A stretch of 64,000 nucleotides of DNA from a bacterium. GTDB taxonomy: Bacteria > Krumholzibacteriota > Krumholzibacteriia > LZORAL124-64-63. Below, one piece after another: positions 44,651-54,372 of this stretch. Both the position numbers and the translations under genes were made by a program. Position 1 is the first letter of the stretch; each line of letters opens with the position of its first letter. The notes under the pieces were generated by a model that ran no database searches, was not told the DNA's origin, and saw only the letters and a list, made by a program, of their open reading frames with translations. Where the stretch lies: the NCBI GenBank assembly GCA_016703265.1, contig JADJCK010000007.1, positions 186,001-250,000 of the forward strand, in the 5' to 3' direction.

Positions 44651-45214
44651 ATGAAGAAGACCATGTTGTTCGCTGTCGTCGCGATTGCGGCCAGCGTGAT
44701 CCTGGCGGCAGCCATCGCGACTGCCGGTGAGCCGCCAGCCAAGGTCGAGCCATCGGGACTCGAAGCTCAAGGCCATCGGCACCAACCCTACGGTTGTCGC
44801 TGCGGTCAAGGCCGCCAATGCGGCCGGGCTGACGCTCGACCAGATCAGGCGCGCGATGCCGAGTGGCAGAAGTCGCCCGGCGTGACGAAAGAGATGCAGG
44901 CTCTCATCGACAATGCCTGCGGCAAGTACCTGCACGGCCTGCAGAAAGAGATGCCGTTCCTGGCCGAGGCCTTCGTCATGGACAACCAGGGCGCCAACGT
45001 GGCGATGACCGACAAGACCTCGGACTACTGGCAGGGTGACGAGCCCAAGTGGCAGGAGTCGTTCAAGGGCGGGGCGGGCGCTGTCCATGTCAGCGATGTC
45101 AAGTTCGACGACAGCACCCAGACCTACACCGTCCAGGTCTCTGTGCCGGTCATGGATGGCGGCAAGGCCATCGGAGCCATCACGTTCGGCGTCGACGTCG
45201 ACCAGGTCCAGTAG
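44651..45214 (+). CDS. Periplasmic PDC/Cache-type sensor protein with an out-of-frame segment
   Basis: ATG 44651 follows GGAGGA and gives a signal peptide (MKKTMLFAVVAIAASVILAA). The C-terminal part (DAEWQKSPGVTKEMQALIDN to VPVMDGGKAIGAITFGVD) is a single-Cache/PDC domain, the ligand-binding fold of chemoreceptors. Bases about 44757-44846 are read in the wrong frame: frame 3 there gives DSKLKAIGTNPTVVAAVKAA and GLTLDQI, a sensible sequence joining both sides. An inserted G near 44756 and a lost C near 44846 explain it, and the two shifts cancel, so the overall frame stays open. The next gene, 13 bases on, is a chemoreceptor without a periplasmic PDC, so the two may work together. Confidence 0.7.
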   Translation: MKKTMLFAVVAIAASVILAAAIATAGEPPAKVEPSGLEAQGHRHQPYGCRCGQGRQCGRADARPDQARDAEWQKSPGVTKEMQALIDNACGKYLHGLQKEMPFLAEAFVMDNQGANVAMTDKTSDYWQGDEPKWQESFKGGAGAVHVSDVKFDDSTQTYTVQVSVPVMDGGKAIGAITFGVDVDQVQ

Positions 45215-45227
45215 CAAGGCGGGTGTC

Positions 45228-46962
45228 ATGAACTGGTTCAATCGGCTCAAGATCGGGGGCAGGCTCAACTGCGGCTTCTCCCTGATGACGGTCATCGTCC
45301 TGGCCATAGGCCTGACCAGCATGTTCAGTTCGAGGACTCTCAACGGCAGCCTGCGATCCATCACGGAGCGCCGGTTGCCGGCCCTCGAATCGCTGCTGCA
45401 GGCTGACCGCGACCTGCACGGTGCATTGGCTGCGGAACGGTCGATGATCTTCGCCAATGCCGGTTCGGACCAGTTCAAGGCCCTTGTACAGGACTACGAC
45501 GAGCACGTGGCCCAGGCGGATGCGAACTGGAAGAAATACACGTCGTTCGCGGACAGCGACAAGGAACGGGAGATCGTCCCGCGTTTCGAGTCGACCCATC
45601 GCGAGTGGGCCGTACTGTCCCGCCGCATCGTCGACGCCCGAGTGGCCGATACCCGCGAGGGACGGCGCGAGGCGCTCGACCTCTCCCTCGGGCAGGCGGC
45701 AGAGGCCTTCCTGGCGATGGAGGCGATGGTTGCCGAACTCACGGAGCTGACACTGGCCCAGGCCGAATCGGCGCGGGAGCACGCCGGAGCCGTCTATGCC
45801 TTCAACAGGATACTGCAGCTGGGCATGATCGTCGCCGGCCTGGTCGCCGGCGGCCTGCTTGCCTGGGCGATCCGTCGTTCCATCGCCGGCCCGTTGTCGC
45901 GGCTTATCGACGGCCTGACGACAACCGCCTCCCAGCTCACGGCCGCTTCAAGCCAGGTGGCGGCTGCCAGCCAGCAGTTGGCCACCGGCGCTTCGTCGCA
46001 GGCGGCGGCGATCGAGGAGACTTCGGCGTCACTGGAACACATGTCCTCGATGACCGGGCTCAACGCCGGCAGCGCGACCGATGCGGATTCCCTGATGCAG
46101 TCGACCAACGCCGTGGTGCGCGGCGCCAACGAGGAGATGCAGCGACTCGAGGTATCGATGCGGGAGATCTCGGAGGCGAGCCTTGAGACCCAGAAGATCG
46201 TACGCACGATTGACGAGATCGCCTTCCAGACGAACCTGCTGGCCCTGAACGCCGCCGTGGAGGCGGCCCGGGCCGGCGCTGCCGGCGCCGGATTCGCGGT
46301 GGTGGCGGAAGAGGTTCGCGGCCTGGCCCAGCGAGCGGCAGGCGCATCACGCAATACGGCGGGCATGATCGAGCACCGTGGCCCGCGTCAACGAAGGCAG
46401 TGCGCTGGTCGGACGCGCCTGCCAGGCGTTTGCCGGCGTCTCGAGCAATGCCGAGAAGGTCGGTACCCTGGTCAGCGGGATCGCTTCGGCCTCGCGTGAA
46501 CAGTCACAGGGCATCGGCCAGGTGACCCAGGCGGTTGCCGGGATGGACCGCACGACGCAGGCCAATGCGGCCAGCGCCGAGCAGTCCGCGAGTGCGGCCC
46601 AGCAGTTGAGTGCGCAGGCGATGCAGATGATGACCTACGTTGCTGACCTCGAGGCGCTGGTGGGCAGTGGGGCGCCACAAGCAGTGCCCGCGCCCCGGCA
46701 ACAGGCCAGGCGCAGTTCCGCGCTCGGCGCCTCGCGGACGTCGACCAAGTCGGGTCCGACGATCGCGGCCGCGCGCGGCGGGCGTCCCGGACGAACCCGG
46801 GCGGGCGCACCCGCGACGACCGGGGCCGTCAATCGCCAGGCGGCGGAGCGGCGACCGGACACCCTGGCCCCGGCTCCCCAGGTCGTGATGTCACTGGACG
46901 ACGACGACTTCTTCGATGTCGCCATGACGGCACCTGCCGGTCGCAGTTCGGACGGGCGCTGA
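45228..46962 (+). CDS. Methyl-accepting chemotaxis protein, frameshifted near its end
   Basis: ATG 45228 opens a chemoreceptor: membrane helix (about 13-35), a four-helix-bundle periplasmic domain (ERRLPALESLLQADRDLHGA, about 45-190), second membrane helix (IVAGLVAGGLLAWAIRRSIA), HAMP region, and signalling domain with the hairpin tip EIAFQTNLLALNAAVEAARAG. At 46373-46375 the frame must change by +1: GMIE then VARVNEGSALVGRACQAFAG, consistent with two lost bases in the expected E-D-T. The C-terminal arm continues to 46962 with a disordered Ala/Arg tail ending DDDDFFDVAM. As written, translation ends at 46499 after an altered tail. It detects signals for CheA, with the PDC protein upstream as a likely partner. 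Confidence 0.78.
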
Positions 46963-46969
46963 GCCCCGC

Positions 46970-47356
46970 TCAGCGCAGCCTCGCCGCTGCCAGCAGCAGT
47001 GTCAGCCATCCGCCCAGCAGGCAGACGCCGCCGACCGGGGTGATCGCGCCGAGCGCGCGCACCCCGGTCAACGTCATCACGTAGAGACTGCCGCTGAACA
47101 GGATGATACCCGCCACGAAGAGCCAGCCGGCCACGCCGGGCAGGCGCCCCGTCAGGTGCGGGGCCAAAGCCGCGACCAGCCCGAGCGCGAGCGCGTGCGC
47201 CAGGTGGTACTGGGCGGCCGTCTGCCACCACTGCAGGCGCAGGGCGCCGTCGGGCGCCGCCTCGAGCATCCGCTTGAGCCCGTGGGCGCCGAAGGCCCCG
47301 AGCGCGACCGCCAGGAAGCCGTTCGCCGCCGCCATCATCAGCCAGAGCCTTGACAT
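46970..47356 (-). CDS. DUF423 family small membrane protein
   Basis: ATG 47356 follows GGAG at five bases. The 128-residue product has four membrane helices and the DUF423 (YgdD) signature AANGFLAVALGAFGAHGLK near the start, QTAAQYHLAHALAL, and GIILFSGSLYVMTLTGVRALGAITPVGGVCLLGGW. No function is known for the family. It is convergent with the chemoreceptor gene (7 bases apart) and lies downstream of the efflux operon on the same strand. Confidence 0.9.
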   Translation of the reverse strand: MSRLWLMMAAANGFLAVALGAFGAHGLKRMLEAAPDGALRLQWWQTAAQYHLAHALALGLVAALAPHLTGRLPGVAGWLFVAGIILFSGSLYVMTLTGVRALGAITPVGGVCLLGGWLTLLLAAARLR

Positions 47357-47392
47357 GGTCACTCCGTCCAGGCCCGGCCGCAGCCGGGCGGG

Positions 47393-48511
47393 CTAGGTGG
47401 TGGTCGAGCGCCGGAACAGCGCGAAGGCGGTGCCGAAGGCCGCCAGTCCCATCGCCAGCAGCATCAGCAACTCGCGCGACAGTTCGGCCAGGCCGGCGCC
47501 GCGCAGCAGGACACCGCGGACAATGGCCATGAAGAACCGCATGGGATTGAGCCACGTCAAGGCGCGGGCCCATTCCGGCATGTTCTGCACCGGGAAGAAG
47601 AACCCGCTCAACATGATCGCAAAGACAAGGAAGAACCACACGGTGAAGACGGCCTGTTGTTGCGTGCCGCTGACCGCGGAGGCCAGCAGTCCCAGGCCCA
47701 GCGTCACGAGCAGGTAGGCCAGCACGCCCAGGAGCAGCACCCAGGGCTCGCCGGTCATGGGTACGTGGAACCACAACATGGCGACCGCCATGGCCAGGAG
47801 CAGGTCGACCAGCGCGATGATGGCGAAGGGTATGGTCTTGCCGGCGATGAGCTGGAGCGGCGAAAGCGGCGTGACGTGGATCTGCTCGAGCGTGCCGAGC
47901 TCCTTCTCGCGCACGACCGCCAGGCCGGTCACCAGCGCCGAGATGATCGTCACCAGGATGACAATGACACCCGGCACCATGTAGAGGCGGCTCTCCAGTT
48001 CGGGATTGTAGAAGAACCTGACGGCAGGGGTGATGGCCGGAGCGCCGGATCGCACGCCTCCGGCCGCTGCCATGCGCACGGCTTCGCGGGTGATGAGCGC
48101 CTCGGCATAGCCGGCGCCCCTGCCGGCGATGCTGCTGTTCGAGCCGTCGACGAACAGTCCCACGGTCGGTGCGGCGCCACCCGTCACATCGCGGGCGAAA
48201 CCGGCCGGGATGTGCACGGCCAGGTCGCATTCGTGGCTGCGCAGGAGACGCTCCAGTTCCGCGGGGCCGGAGGGGGTCGGGCCGGCACTGAACGTGCTGC
48301 TACGGGGGAAGGCCTCGACAAGCTGGCGGCTGAGCGGGGAACGATCCTCGTCGAGAACAGCCACGCGCAGGTCGCGAAGGTCGCTGTTCAGCGCGTACGA
48401 CATCACCATCAACTGGACGATCGGCAGCACCAGCACGAGCCGCAACAGGGCCGGGTCGCGGCGCAGTTGCCGGAATTCCTTGCGCACGAGTATCCGCAGC
48501 ACGTGCATCAC
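47393..48511 (-). CDS. ABC-2 type efflux permease (YbhR-like)
   Basis: A 372-residue ABC-2 membrane protein: N-terminal helix (LRLVLVLPIVQLMVMSYAL), a roughly 140-residue periplasmic domain, then five helices (from MVPGVIVILVTIISALVTGL) with the family signature VVREKELGTLEQIHVTPLSPLQLIAGK. It is the last gene of the TetR-TolC-adaptor-ATPase-ATPase-permease-permease operon and starts one base after the preceding permease stop. In Escherichia coli the YbhG-F-S-R pump exports antibiotics and cations; the substrate here is unknown. Confidence 0.9.
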   Translation of the reverse strand: MMHVLRILVRKEFRQLRRDPALLRLVLVLPIVQLMVMSYALNSDLRDLRVAVLDEDRSPLSRQLVEAFPRSSTFSAGPTPSGPAELERLLRSHECDLAVHIPAGFARDVTGGAAPTVGLFVDGSNSSIAGRGAGYAEALITREAVRMAAAGGVRSGAPAITPAVRFFYNPELESRLYMVPGVIVILVTIISALVTGLAVVREKELGTLEQIHVTPLSPLQLIAGKTIPFAIIALVDLLLAMAVAMLWFHVPMTGEPWVLLLGVLAYLLVTLGLGLLASAVSGTQQQAVFTVWFFLVFAIMLSGFFFPVQNMPEWARALTWLNPMRFFMAIVRGVLLRGAGLAELSRELLMLLAMGLAAFGTAFALFRRSTTT

Positions 48512-48512
48512 G

Positions 48513-49615
48513 TCACTCCAGGCGCAGCCGGAAGCTGCGGGTTGCCGCGCCGAGCAACAGCACGGCCTGGGTCGCCAGGATCGCCGTCTGCAGCGGGTGC
48601 CAGTTCTCGCCGCGCAGCATCACGCCGCGCAGGACTTCAAGGAAATGCGTTGCCGGCAGCAGGCGACAGATGAACTGCAGCGGCGCCGGCATGCTTGAGA
48701 CGGGGAAAAGGAAGCCCGACAGGATCATGGTCGGCAGCATGGTGGCCGTCACTGCGGCCATCATCGCGACGCGCAGGCTGCTCGCGCGGGCGGAGATGAG
48801 CAGCCCGACGCCCAGGGCGATGACGATGAACAGCAGGCAGTAGCCGGTCAGGGCCCACCAGGAGCCGTTCATCGGCACCTGGAACACGAGCCGTCCGATG
48901 ACCAGGATCAGGGCGGCGTCCAGCGACCCCAGCGCCACGTAGGGAGCACCTTGCCGACAATCACCTGCGCCGGCCGGATCGGCGTGGTGAGGATCTGCTC
49001 CAGCGTGCCGGTTTCCTTCTCGCGCGTGATGGCGATGCTCGTCAGGATGGCGCAGATCATCATCAGCACCAGCGCCACCAGGCCCGGCACCACGAAATGG
49101 GCGCTGCGCAACTCGGGGTTGAACCAGACTCGCGTCCGCGTCGAGAAGGGCAGCGGCGGCGCCCCTGTCTCGCGGCGGACGCCCAGCGCCTGCCGCTGCA
49201 CCACGGCCTGCAGGTAGTTGGCCGCCATGGCAGCAGTCGATGCGTCCGAACCGTCGACCAGCACCTGGACCGCGACCGGTTCCCCGCCGGCCAGCGTCGC
49301 GGCATAGCCGCGCGGGATGACGAGCGCCGCCAGGAACCGTCCGCGGCGGAAGCCGGGTTCCACCTGTGACGGGTGTTCCAGCCGGTCGACGATCTCGATG
49401 AAGCCGCCGGACTCCATGGCCCTCATGAAATCGCGGCTGCGGTCGCTGTGGTCGTTGTCGACAACGGCAACCGGCAGGTCGCGCATCTCCATGTCGATGA
49501 CGGCGCCGTAGAGGAGCACCATGACCACCGGCATGAGCACCGCGACGGCCAGGCTGCGCGCATCGCGCACGATGTGCAGCAGCTCCTTGGCCGCCAGTGC
49601 CAGAACCCTCTTCAT
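48513..49615 (-). CDS. ABC-2 type efflux permease (YbhS-like), interrupted by one frameshift
   Basis: The minus-strand frame from ATG 49615 gives a YbhS-like protein: helix SLAVAVLMPVVMVLLYGAVI, periplasmic domain, helix LVALVLMMICAILTSIAI and REKETGTLEQILTTPIRPAQV. After VGKVLP it runs into a wrong frame at 48941-48946; the next frame resumes as YVALGSLDAALILVIGRL and continues to 48513 with the last helices. One missing C in a CCC run explains it. The whole would be about 367 residues, equal to its neighbour. The gene overlaps the ATPase stop by four bases, as in the rest of the operon. Confidence 0.8.
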
Positions 49616-50360
49616 GCGTCCACCAGTCTCAGGAAGACATCCTGCATGTCGCGCCCGCCGGTCGAGGCCTTCAGGCCGCTCGGCGTGTCCAGCGCCACCA
49701 GCTTGCCCTGCACCATGATGGAGACGCGGCCGCAGTACTCGGCCTCGTCCATGTAGTGGGTCGTGACGAAGACCGTGACGCCGCCGGCCGCCTGCTCGTA
49801 GATCAGGTCCCAGAAGCGCCTTCGAGCCACCGGATCGACGCCGCCGGTCGGCTCGTCGAGGAAGACGACGCGTGGGCGGTGGAGCAGGGCGCAGCCGAGG
49901 GCCAGCCGCTGCTTGAAGCCGAGCGGCAGCGAGCCGGCCAGTCGCCGCTCCAGGTCGGCCAGGCCCAGCTGGGGCAGCAGTTCGTGCCGACGTTCGGCGA
50001 GTGCGGTGTCGAACAGCCCGTAGATGCCGCCGAAGAACTCAAGGTTCTCGGCCACGGTCAGGTCGTCGTAGAGGGAGAAGCGCTGGCTCATGTAGCCGAT
50101 GCGCCGCTTCAGTTCGCGCGCCTGCCCGCCGCTATTTCCTCCGACTTGCACGCCGGCGACCATGGCCTCGCCGCCCGATGGCGCCAACAGCCCGCACAGC
50201 ATGCGGATCGCCGTCGTCTTGCCCGCGCCGTTGGCGCCGAGGAACCCGAAGATCTCGCCGGCGGGGACGTCGAGGTCCAGGCCGTCGACGGCCGTGAAGT
50301 CGCCGAAGCGGCGCGTCAGGCCGCGGGCGTGAAGACGGCGGATGCCGGTGTCGTCGTCAT
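49612..50360 (-). CDS. Multidrug efflux ABC transporter ATP-binding protein (frameshift near start)
   Basis: The ATPase reads GLTRRFGDFTAVDGLDLDVP, Walker A GANGAGKTTAIR, signature region SLPLGFKQRLALGCALL (weak; usual LSGG is changed), Walker B VVFLDEPTGGVDP and TTHYMDEAEYC. No ATG, GTG or TTG opens this frame upstream of Walker A. ATG 50360 overlaps the previous stop as ATGA, as the neighbours do, and reads MTTTPASAVFTPAA before meeting TGA at 50318-50316. A single lost base near 50318-50333 joins the two. Otherwise a rare start codon would be needed. It partners the ATPase upstream; together they correspond to the two halves of YbhF. Confidence 0.78.
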
Positions 50361-51289
50361 CCGGCCGCCTCCTGTTCCGCGCGCGCCATCATCTCGACGA
50401 AGACATCCTCGATGCCCGCCTGGGCCGGCGCGAGTGCGGCTCCTGTTCCCTGCAGTGCGGTGGCGGCAGCCCGCGCCTGGTCGTCGGTGTCGTGCACGAG
50501 GTGCAGGCGATCCCCGAACCGCCGCACTTCGAGCCCGGAAATGTGTGCCGCGCCCAGCAGTTCGGTAGCCCTTCGCAGGTCGCCCCCGGTGACGGCAAGC
50601 AACCGGCGGGGGAACGAGGCCGCAACCGCCGCCGGCGTGCCGCGGCTGATGGCGTGCCCGGCATGCATGAGCACGATCTCGTCGCACATCGCGGCCTCGT
50701 CCATGTACGGCGTGCTGACGATCAGGGCCAGTCCGCGTCCGGCAAGGTCGCGAAGGATGCGCCAGAACTCGCGCCGGCTGACCGGGTCGACACCCGTTGT
50801 CGGCTCGTCGAGGATCAGTACCGAGGGCGTGTGGATCAACGTGCAGCTGAGCGCGAGCTTCTGCTTCATGCCGCCGGAGAGCTGGCCGGCGCGGCGATTG
50901 CGGAACGGCTCCAGACGGCTGAAAGCCATCAGTTCGCGGTCCCGCTCGGCACGCTCGGACTTCGGCACGCCGAACAGGTCGGCGAAGAAGCGGAGGTTCT
51001 CGCCAACCGTCAGGTCCGGGTACAGGCTGAACCGCTGCGGCATGTAGCCCAGGTGCTGCTTGACGTGTCGCGAGTCGAGCGTGCAGTCGTGCCCGAGGAT
51101 GCGGGCGGAGCCGCTGTCCGGACGCAGAAGGCCGCAGAGCACGCGCATCGTCGTGGTCTTGCCCGCGCCATCAGGCCCGATCAACCCGCATACCGAGCCC
51201 GGCGGCACGCTCAGCGAGAGTCCGCGCACGGCAGCGGTGCTGCCGTAGCTCTTGTGCAAGGCATCGAGGACGATGGCGGCTTCGGTCAC
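50357..51289 (-). CDS. Multidrug efflux ABC transporter ATP-binding protein
   Basis: The 310-residue ATPase has Walker A GPDGAGKTTTMRVLCGLL, MPQRFSLYPDLTVGENLRFF, signature LSGGMKQKLALSCTLI and Walker B VLILDEPTTGVDP. The C-terminal 80 residues (from about 225) are a DUF4162-type tail. It overlaps the adaptor gene upstream and the second ATPase downstream by four bases each. In YbhF both ATPases are fused in one chain, here they are separate genes. Confidence 0.92.
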   Translation of the reverse strand: MTEAAIVLDALHKSYGSTAAVRGLSLSVPPGSVCGLIGPDGAGKTTTMRVLCGLLRPDSGSARILGHDCTLDSRHVKQHLGYMPQRFSLYPDLTVGENLRFFADLFGVPKSERAERDRELMAFSRLEPFRNRRAGQLSGGMKQKLALSCTLIHTPSVLILDEPTTGVDPVSRREFWRILRDLAGRGLALIVSTPYMDEAAMCDEIVLMHAGHAISRGTPAAVAASFPRRLLAVTGGDLRRATELLGAAHISGLEVRRFGDRLHLVHDTDDQARAAATALQGTGAALAPAQAGIEDVFVEMMARAEQEAAG

Positions 51290-52167
51290 GGCAGGTCGAC
51301 CTCGGCCGGCATGCCGACATGCAGGCGTCCGTCGGGGTTCGCCACGCGCAACTTGACCGCGTAGACCAGCTGGGCGCGGGCATGGCGCGTCTGGGCGTTC
51401 TTGGGCGTGAACTCCGCTTCGTCGGCGATCCAGGCCACCGTGCCGGTCAGCGGGCTCCCCGGCAGGGCATCGACGCGCACCGGCAGTTCCTGGCCCGGCT
51501 TGACCCGCGAGAGATCGCCGGCCTCGAGGTAGATGCGCAGTTCCAGGTGGGCGAGGTCGGCCAGACGCAGGGCCGTGCGGCCGGCGGCGACTACCTCCCC
51601 GGGCTCGACAGTGCGCGTCAGGACGGTGCCGGCCATGGGCGCGAGCACGGCGCTGTCGCGCAACTGGCGATCAAGGACGGCAAGTGCGGAGTCGAGGTGC
51701 GTGATCTCGGCGTCAAGTGCCGCCTGGCGCCCGCGGGCGGCGTCGATCGTCGCGCGGGCCACGTCGCGTTGCGCGGTGATATCGTCCACCTGCTGGCCGG
51801 TAGCCGTGCCCTGTTCGCGAAGGGTCAGCGTACGCGTCAGCGTCTTCTCGAGGAGCGAGAGTTGCCGACGGGCCTTTACCAGTTCCGCGTCGGCCACCAG
51901 GCGCTGCGCGCGCAGCGTGGCGTGGTTGGCGGCTGCCTGGGCGCGCTGCAGCGCGATCAGCTCGCCGTCGAGCACCAGCAGGGTGTCGCCGGCAGCCACG
52001 CGCTCGCCTTCCTGGCGCGTCACCGCAAGCACGCGTCCGCCCTGGACCGGCGCGATGTCGACGACAGTCGCCTCGAACGTGCCGGCCGGCGCCGGCGGCC
52101 CGCCGCGGCCGCAGGCGCCGAGCGCCAGGACGGGAATCAGCCAGAACAGGCCAGGGACTCGTCGCAT
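51286..52167 (-). CDS. HlyD/YbhG-type membrane fusion lipoprotein
   Basis: ATG 52167 has GAGGAG at seven bases. The 293-residue product has a lipoprotein signal (VLALGACG), two biotinyl-lipoyl halves (PVQGGRVLAVTRQEGERVAAGD and APMAGTVLTRTVEPGEVVAAG), a long coiled-coil hairpin (about 80-180), and a beta-barrel end. It links the inner-membrane ABC pump with the TolC-type channel. The gene follows the TolC-like gene by 83 bases and overlaps the first ATPase gene. Confidence 0.92.
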   Translation of the reverse strand: MRRVPGLFWLIPVLALGACGRGGPPAPAGTFEATVVDIAPVQGGRVLAVTRQEGERVAAGDTLLVLDGELIALQRAQAAANHATLRAQRLVADAELVKARRQLSLLEKTLTRTLTLREQGTATGQQVDDITAQRDVARATIDAARGRQAALDAEITHLDSALAVLDRQLRDSAVLAPMAGTVLTRTVEPGEVVAAGRTALRLADLAHLELRIYLEAGDLSRVKPGQELPVRVDALPGSPLTGTVAWIADEAEFTPKNAQTRHARAQLVYAVKLRVANPDGRLHVGMPAEVDLP

Positions 52168-52250
52168 CGTCGTTCTCCTCTTGTCAGCGGTCGGGTCCGC
52201 GTTGCTCCGGTCGGCGACCGTCGCCGACCATCGATGCCCGCCACGGGTGA

Positions 52251-53612
52251 TCATCGCCCGAGGGTCCAGAGCAGGAAGGACTCGGCCTGGCGAACCCGCG
52301 TGCGGACCAGGGCCAGGTCCACTTCCGCCTGGGCCAGGTCATCGTGTGCGTCCAGGAATTCCGTCTCGGTGGCCGAATCGAGCGCCTGCCGTCCTGCCAC
52401 CATCTCGAGCAGGCGGCGCTGGAGGGCGAGGCGTTCGCCGACCTGCGCCTCCTGGCAAGGGCAGCGCAACTGGGCGCGGGCAGTCGCCGCAGCGGTCGTG
52501 AGCGATTCGTCCAGGTCCCGGCGCTGCGCGTCGAGCCAGCGCGCGCGGGCTTCGGCCTGATGGATACGCTGGCGGCGGGCGCCGGCATCCCACAGCTGCC
52601 AGTCCACGCTCACGCCGGCGGTTCCGTAGCCCATCCACTCGTTGGCCAGCGCGTCCACCCCGGGCCGGCCGTAGTGGGCGCGTACATCGGCCACCACGCG
52701 CGGGCGCAGGCGGCCGCTCGCCGCGGCGGCCAGTTCCCGCTGGCGCCGGGCCTCGGCGGACAGGGCGGCCACTTCCGGACGCGGCCCTTCCGCGGGCAAC
52801 GTGTCGCCGGCGGCGAGCAGCAGCGAGGCGCCCACATCGCCGCTCGGCAGCACGGGCACGCCGGGCCGACCGACGAGCCTGCCGAGCGCCAGTGCCGACG
52901 AGTCGCGCGCAGCCTCGGCCTGCAGGTGACGTTGACGGGCGAGCGCCAGACGCGTTTGTGCGCGCACGACGGACTCGGTGGTCGCGGCGCCGGCCTGCTC
53001 GGCCCCGGTCACGGATTCCAGATGACGCGACAGCCGGGCCACGGCCAGTGCCGAGGCCTCGACCTGCGCCTGGCGGCCCAGGGCGCCGGTGAAGGCCAGG
53101 CGCACGCTGCGGGCCAGGTCGAGCTTCACGCCGTCTTCGCGCCGGGACGCAGCCTCGACGCCTGCCGTAGCCGCGGTCGCCGTGTGCGCCAGTTCGCCGC
53201 CTGTGTAGAGCGGCACGGCCAGGCCGAGGTTGATGCTGGCCACATGGCCGTCGCCGAATTCGAGCGTGCGCGACGGCAAGCCGGCCGGCAGTTCCAGTTC
53301 GCTGCGCATGTGCTCGCTGGCGTACTGGTAGGAGCCGCCCGCGCCGAGCACCGGTTGCCGCCGGGCCGCAGCCTCGGCCGACACGGCCTCCGACTCCCGG
53401 CTCGCAGCAGCCGCGGACTCGAGGGACGGGGCGGCGGACAGTGCGGCCTCGAGGCAACCGGACAGGTCCAGGCGCAGCGTGTCGCCCGCTGCGGTGGCGG
53501 CAACGACCGGCGGCGACGCGACGAAGATACCGGGGCCGAAGCCGAGGCAGAGCAGCAGCAGGGTCGCCGGCAGCGCCGGGGCCTGCAGCCGCGGATTCCG
53601 CGGGTCACGCAT
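52251..53612 (-). CDS. TolC-like outer membrane efflux protein
   Basis: ATG 53612 follows GGAGG at seven bases and overlaps the tetR stop. The 453-residue product has a signal peptide, then duplicated outer-membrane-efflux-protein repeats: LSGCLEAALSAAPSLESAAA, LAVPLYTGGELAHTATAATA and, in the second half, VDWQLWDAGARRQRIHQAEA. The Q-x-P-V-L-G-A-G-G-S-Y segment suits the channel's first strand. It gives the ABC pump a dedicated exit channel, unlike the Escherichia coli ybhGFSR operon. Confidence 0.9.
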   Translation of the reverse strand: MRDPRNPRLQAPALPATLLLLCLGFGPGIFVASPPVVAATAAGDTLRLDLSGCLEAALSAAPSLESAAAASRESEAVSAEAAARRQPVLGAGGSYQYASEHMRSELELPAGLPSRTLEFGDGHVASINLGLAVPLYTGGELAHTATAATAGVEAASRREDGVKLDLARSVRLAFTGALGRQAQVEASALAVARLSRHLESVTGAEQAGAATTESVVRAQTRLALARQRHLQAEAARDSSALALGRLVGRPGVPVLPSGDVGASLLLAAGDTLPAEGPRPEVAALSAEARRQRELAAAASGRLRPRVVADVRAHYGRPGVDALANEWMGYGTAGVSVDWQLWDAGARRQRIHQAEARARWLDAQRRDLDESLTTAAATARAQLRCPCQEAQVGERLALQRRLLEMVAGRQALDSATETEFLDAHDDLAQAEVDLALVRTRVRQAESFLLWTLGR

Positions 53613-54342
53613 GGATATCCTCCCCGGGAGCCGCAGCGCCCAGCAAGCCGTAGCGCAGGAGGCGGGACAGGTTCGTCCGGTGCTCCTGCCAGTGCGTATC
53701 GTCATCCATCGCGAAGCCCACGACCTCGCGCGCGATCGGCTCCATGAAGACGAGCCCGTAGGCATTGGCCATCAGGAAGAGCAGGATGGAGCGGGCCGGG
53801 AGCAGGGGCAGGCGCCCGCCAGCCTGGGCTTCGGAGACCAGGTCGGCCAGCACGCGGCTGACGCCGAGTACGCTGCTGTCGCCCAATGAACGGATGATCC
53901 GGCGAAAGCGGTCAGGCTCGGTGGAGACCGCCAGCCGCATCAGGCGCAGCCGCCGGGGATCCTCCCGCAGGGAAGACAGGATGCGCAGCGGAAACTCGGC
54001 GAGGACCTGCTCGGCCGAGGCATCGCTGTCGAGCCCGGCGATCACGTCGCCGATCAGGTCCTGCAGTTCCCGGGTCAGCACGGCATCGATCAGGTGGTCC
54101 TTGGTGCCGAAGTAGTAGTTGATCATGGCCACGTTCACGCCGGCGTGACGGGCCACCGCGCGCACGGGGACTCCCGCGAATCCCGCCTCGGCGAACAGTT
54201 CGCGCGTGGCCGCGAGGATGCGACCGGGCGGCGAATCGGGTGGGGGCGGGGCCAGGTCGCCCGGTCGGGCTTCCAGCAGCGCCCGCAGGCGTCCGGCGGC
54301 CGGAATCCCCGAGGGGGCATAGGGGGCACGGGGTTCTGTCAT
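53605..54342 (-). CDS. TetR/AcrR-family regulator of the efflux operon
   Basis: ATG 54342 has GGAG at seven bases. The 245-residue protein carries a proline-rich N-terminal extension (1-40), then the TetR helix-turn-helix (ILAATRELFAEAGFAGVPVRAVARHAGVNVAMINYYFGTKDHLI, about 42-85) and a ligand-binding domain. It resembles CecR, which controls ybhGFSR in Escherichia coli. It is the first gene of the operon, so autoregulation through the inverted repeat upstream is expected. HTH and position are seen; ligand is unknown. Confidence 0.9.
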   Translation of the reverse strand: MTEPRAPYAPSGIPAAGRLRALLEARPGDLAPPPPDSPPGRILAATRELFAEAGFAGVPVRAVARHAGVNVAMINYYFGTKDHLIDAVLTRELQDLIGDVIAGLDSDASAEQVLAEFPLRILSSLREDPRRLRLMRLAVSTEPDRFRRIIRSLGDSSVLGVSRVLADLVSEAQAGGRLPLLPARSILLFLMANAYGLVFMEPIAREVVGFAMDDDTHWQEHRTNLSRLLRYGLLGAAAPGEDIHA

Positions 54343-54372
54343 GGTCAGGCTCCGGGCTGGGGTCACCCGGTG

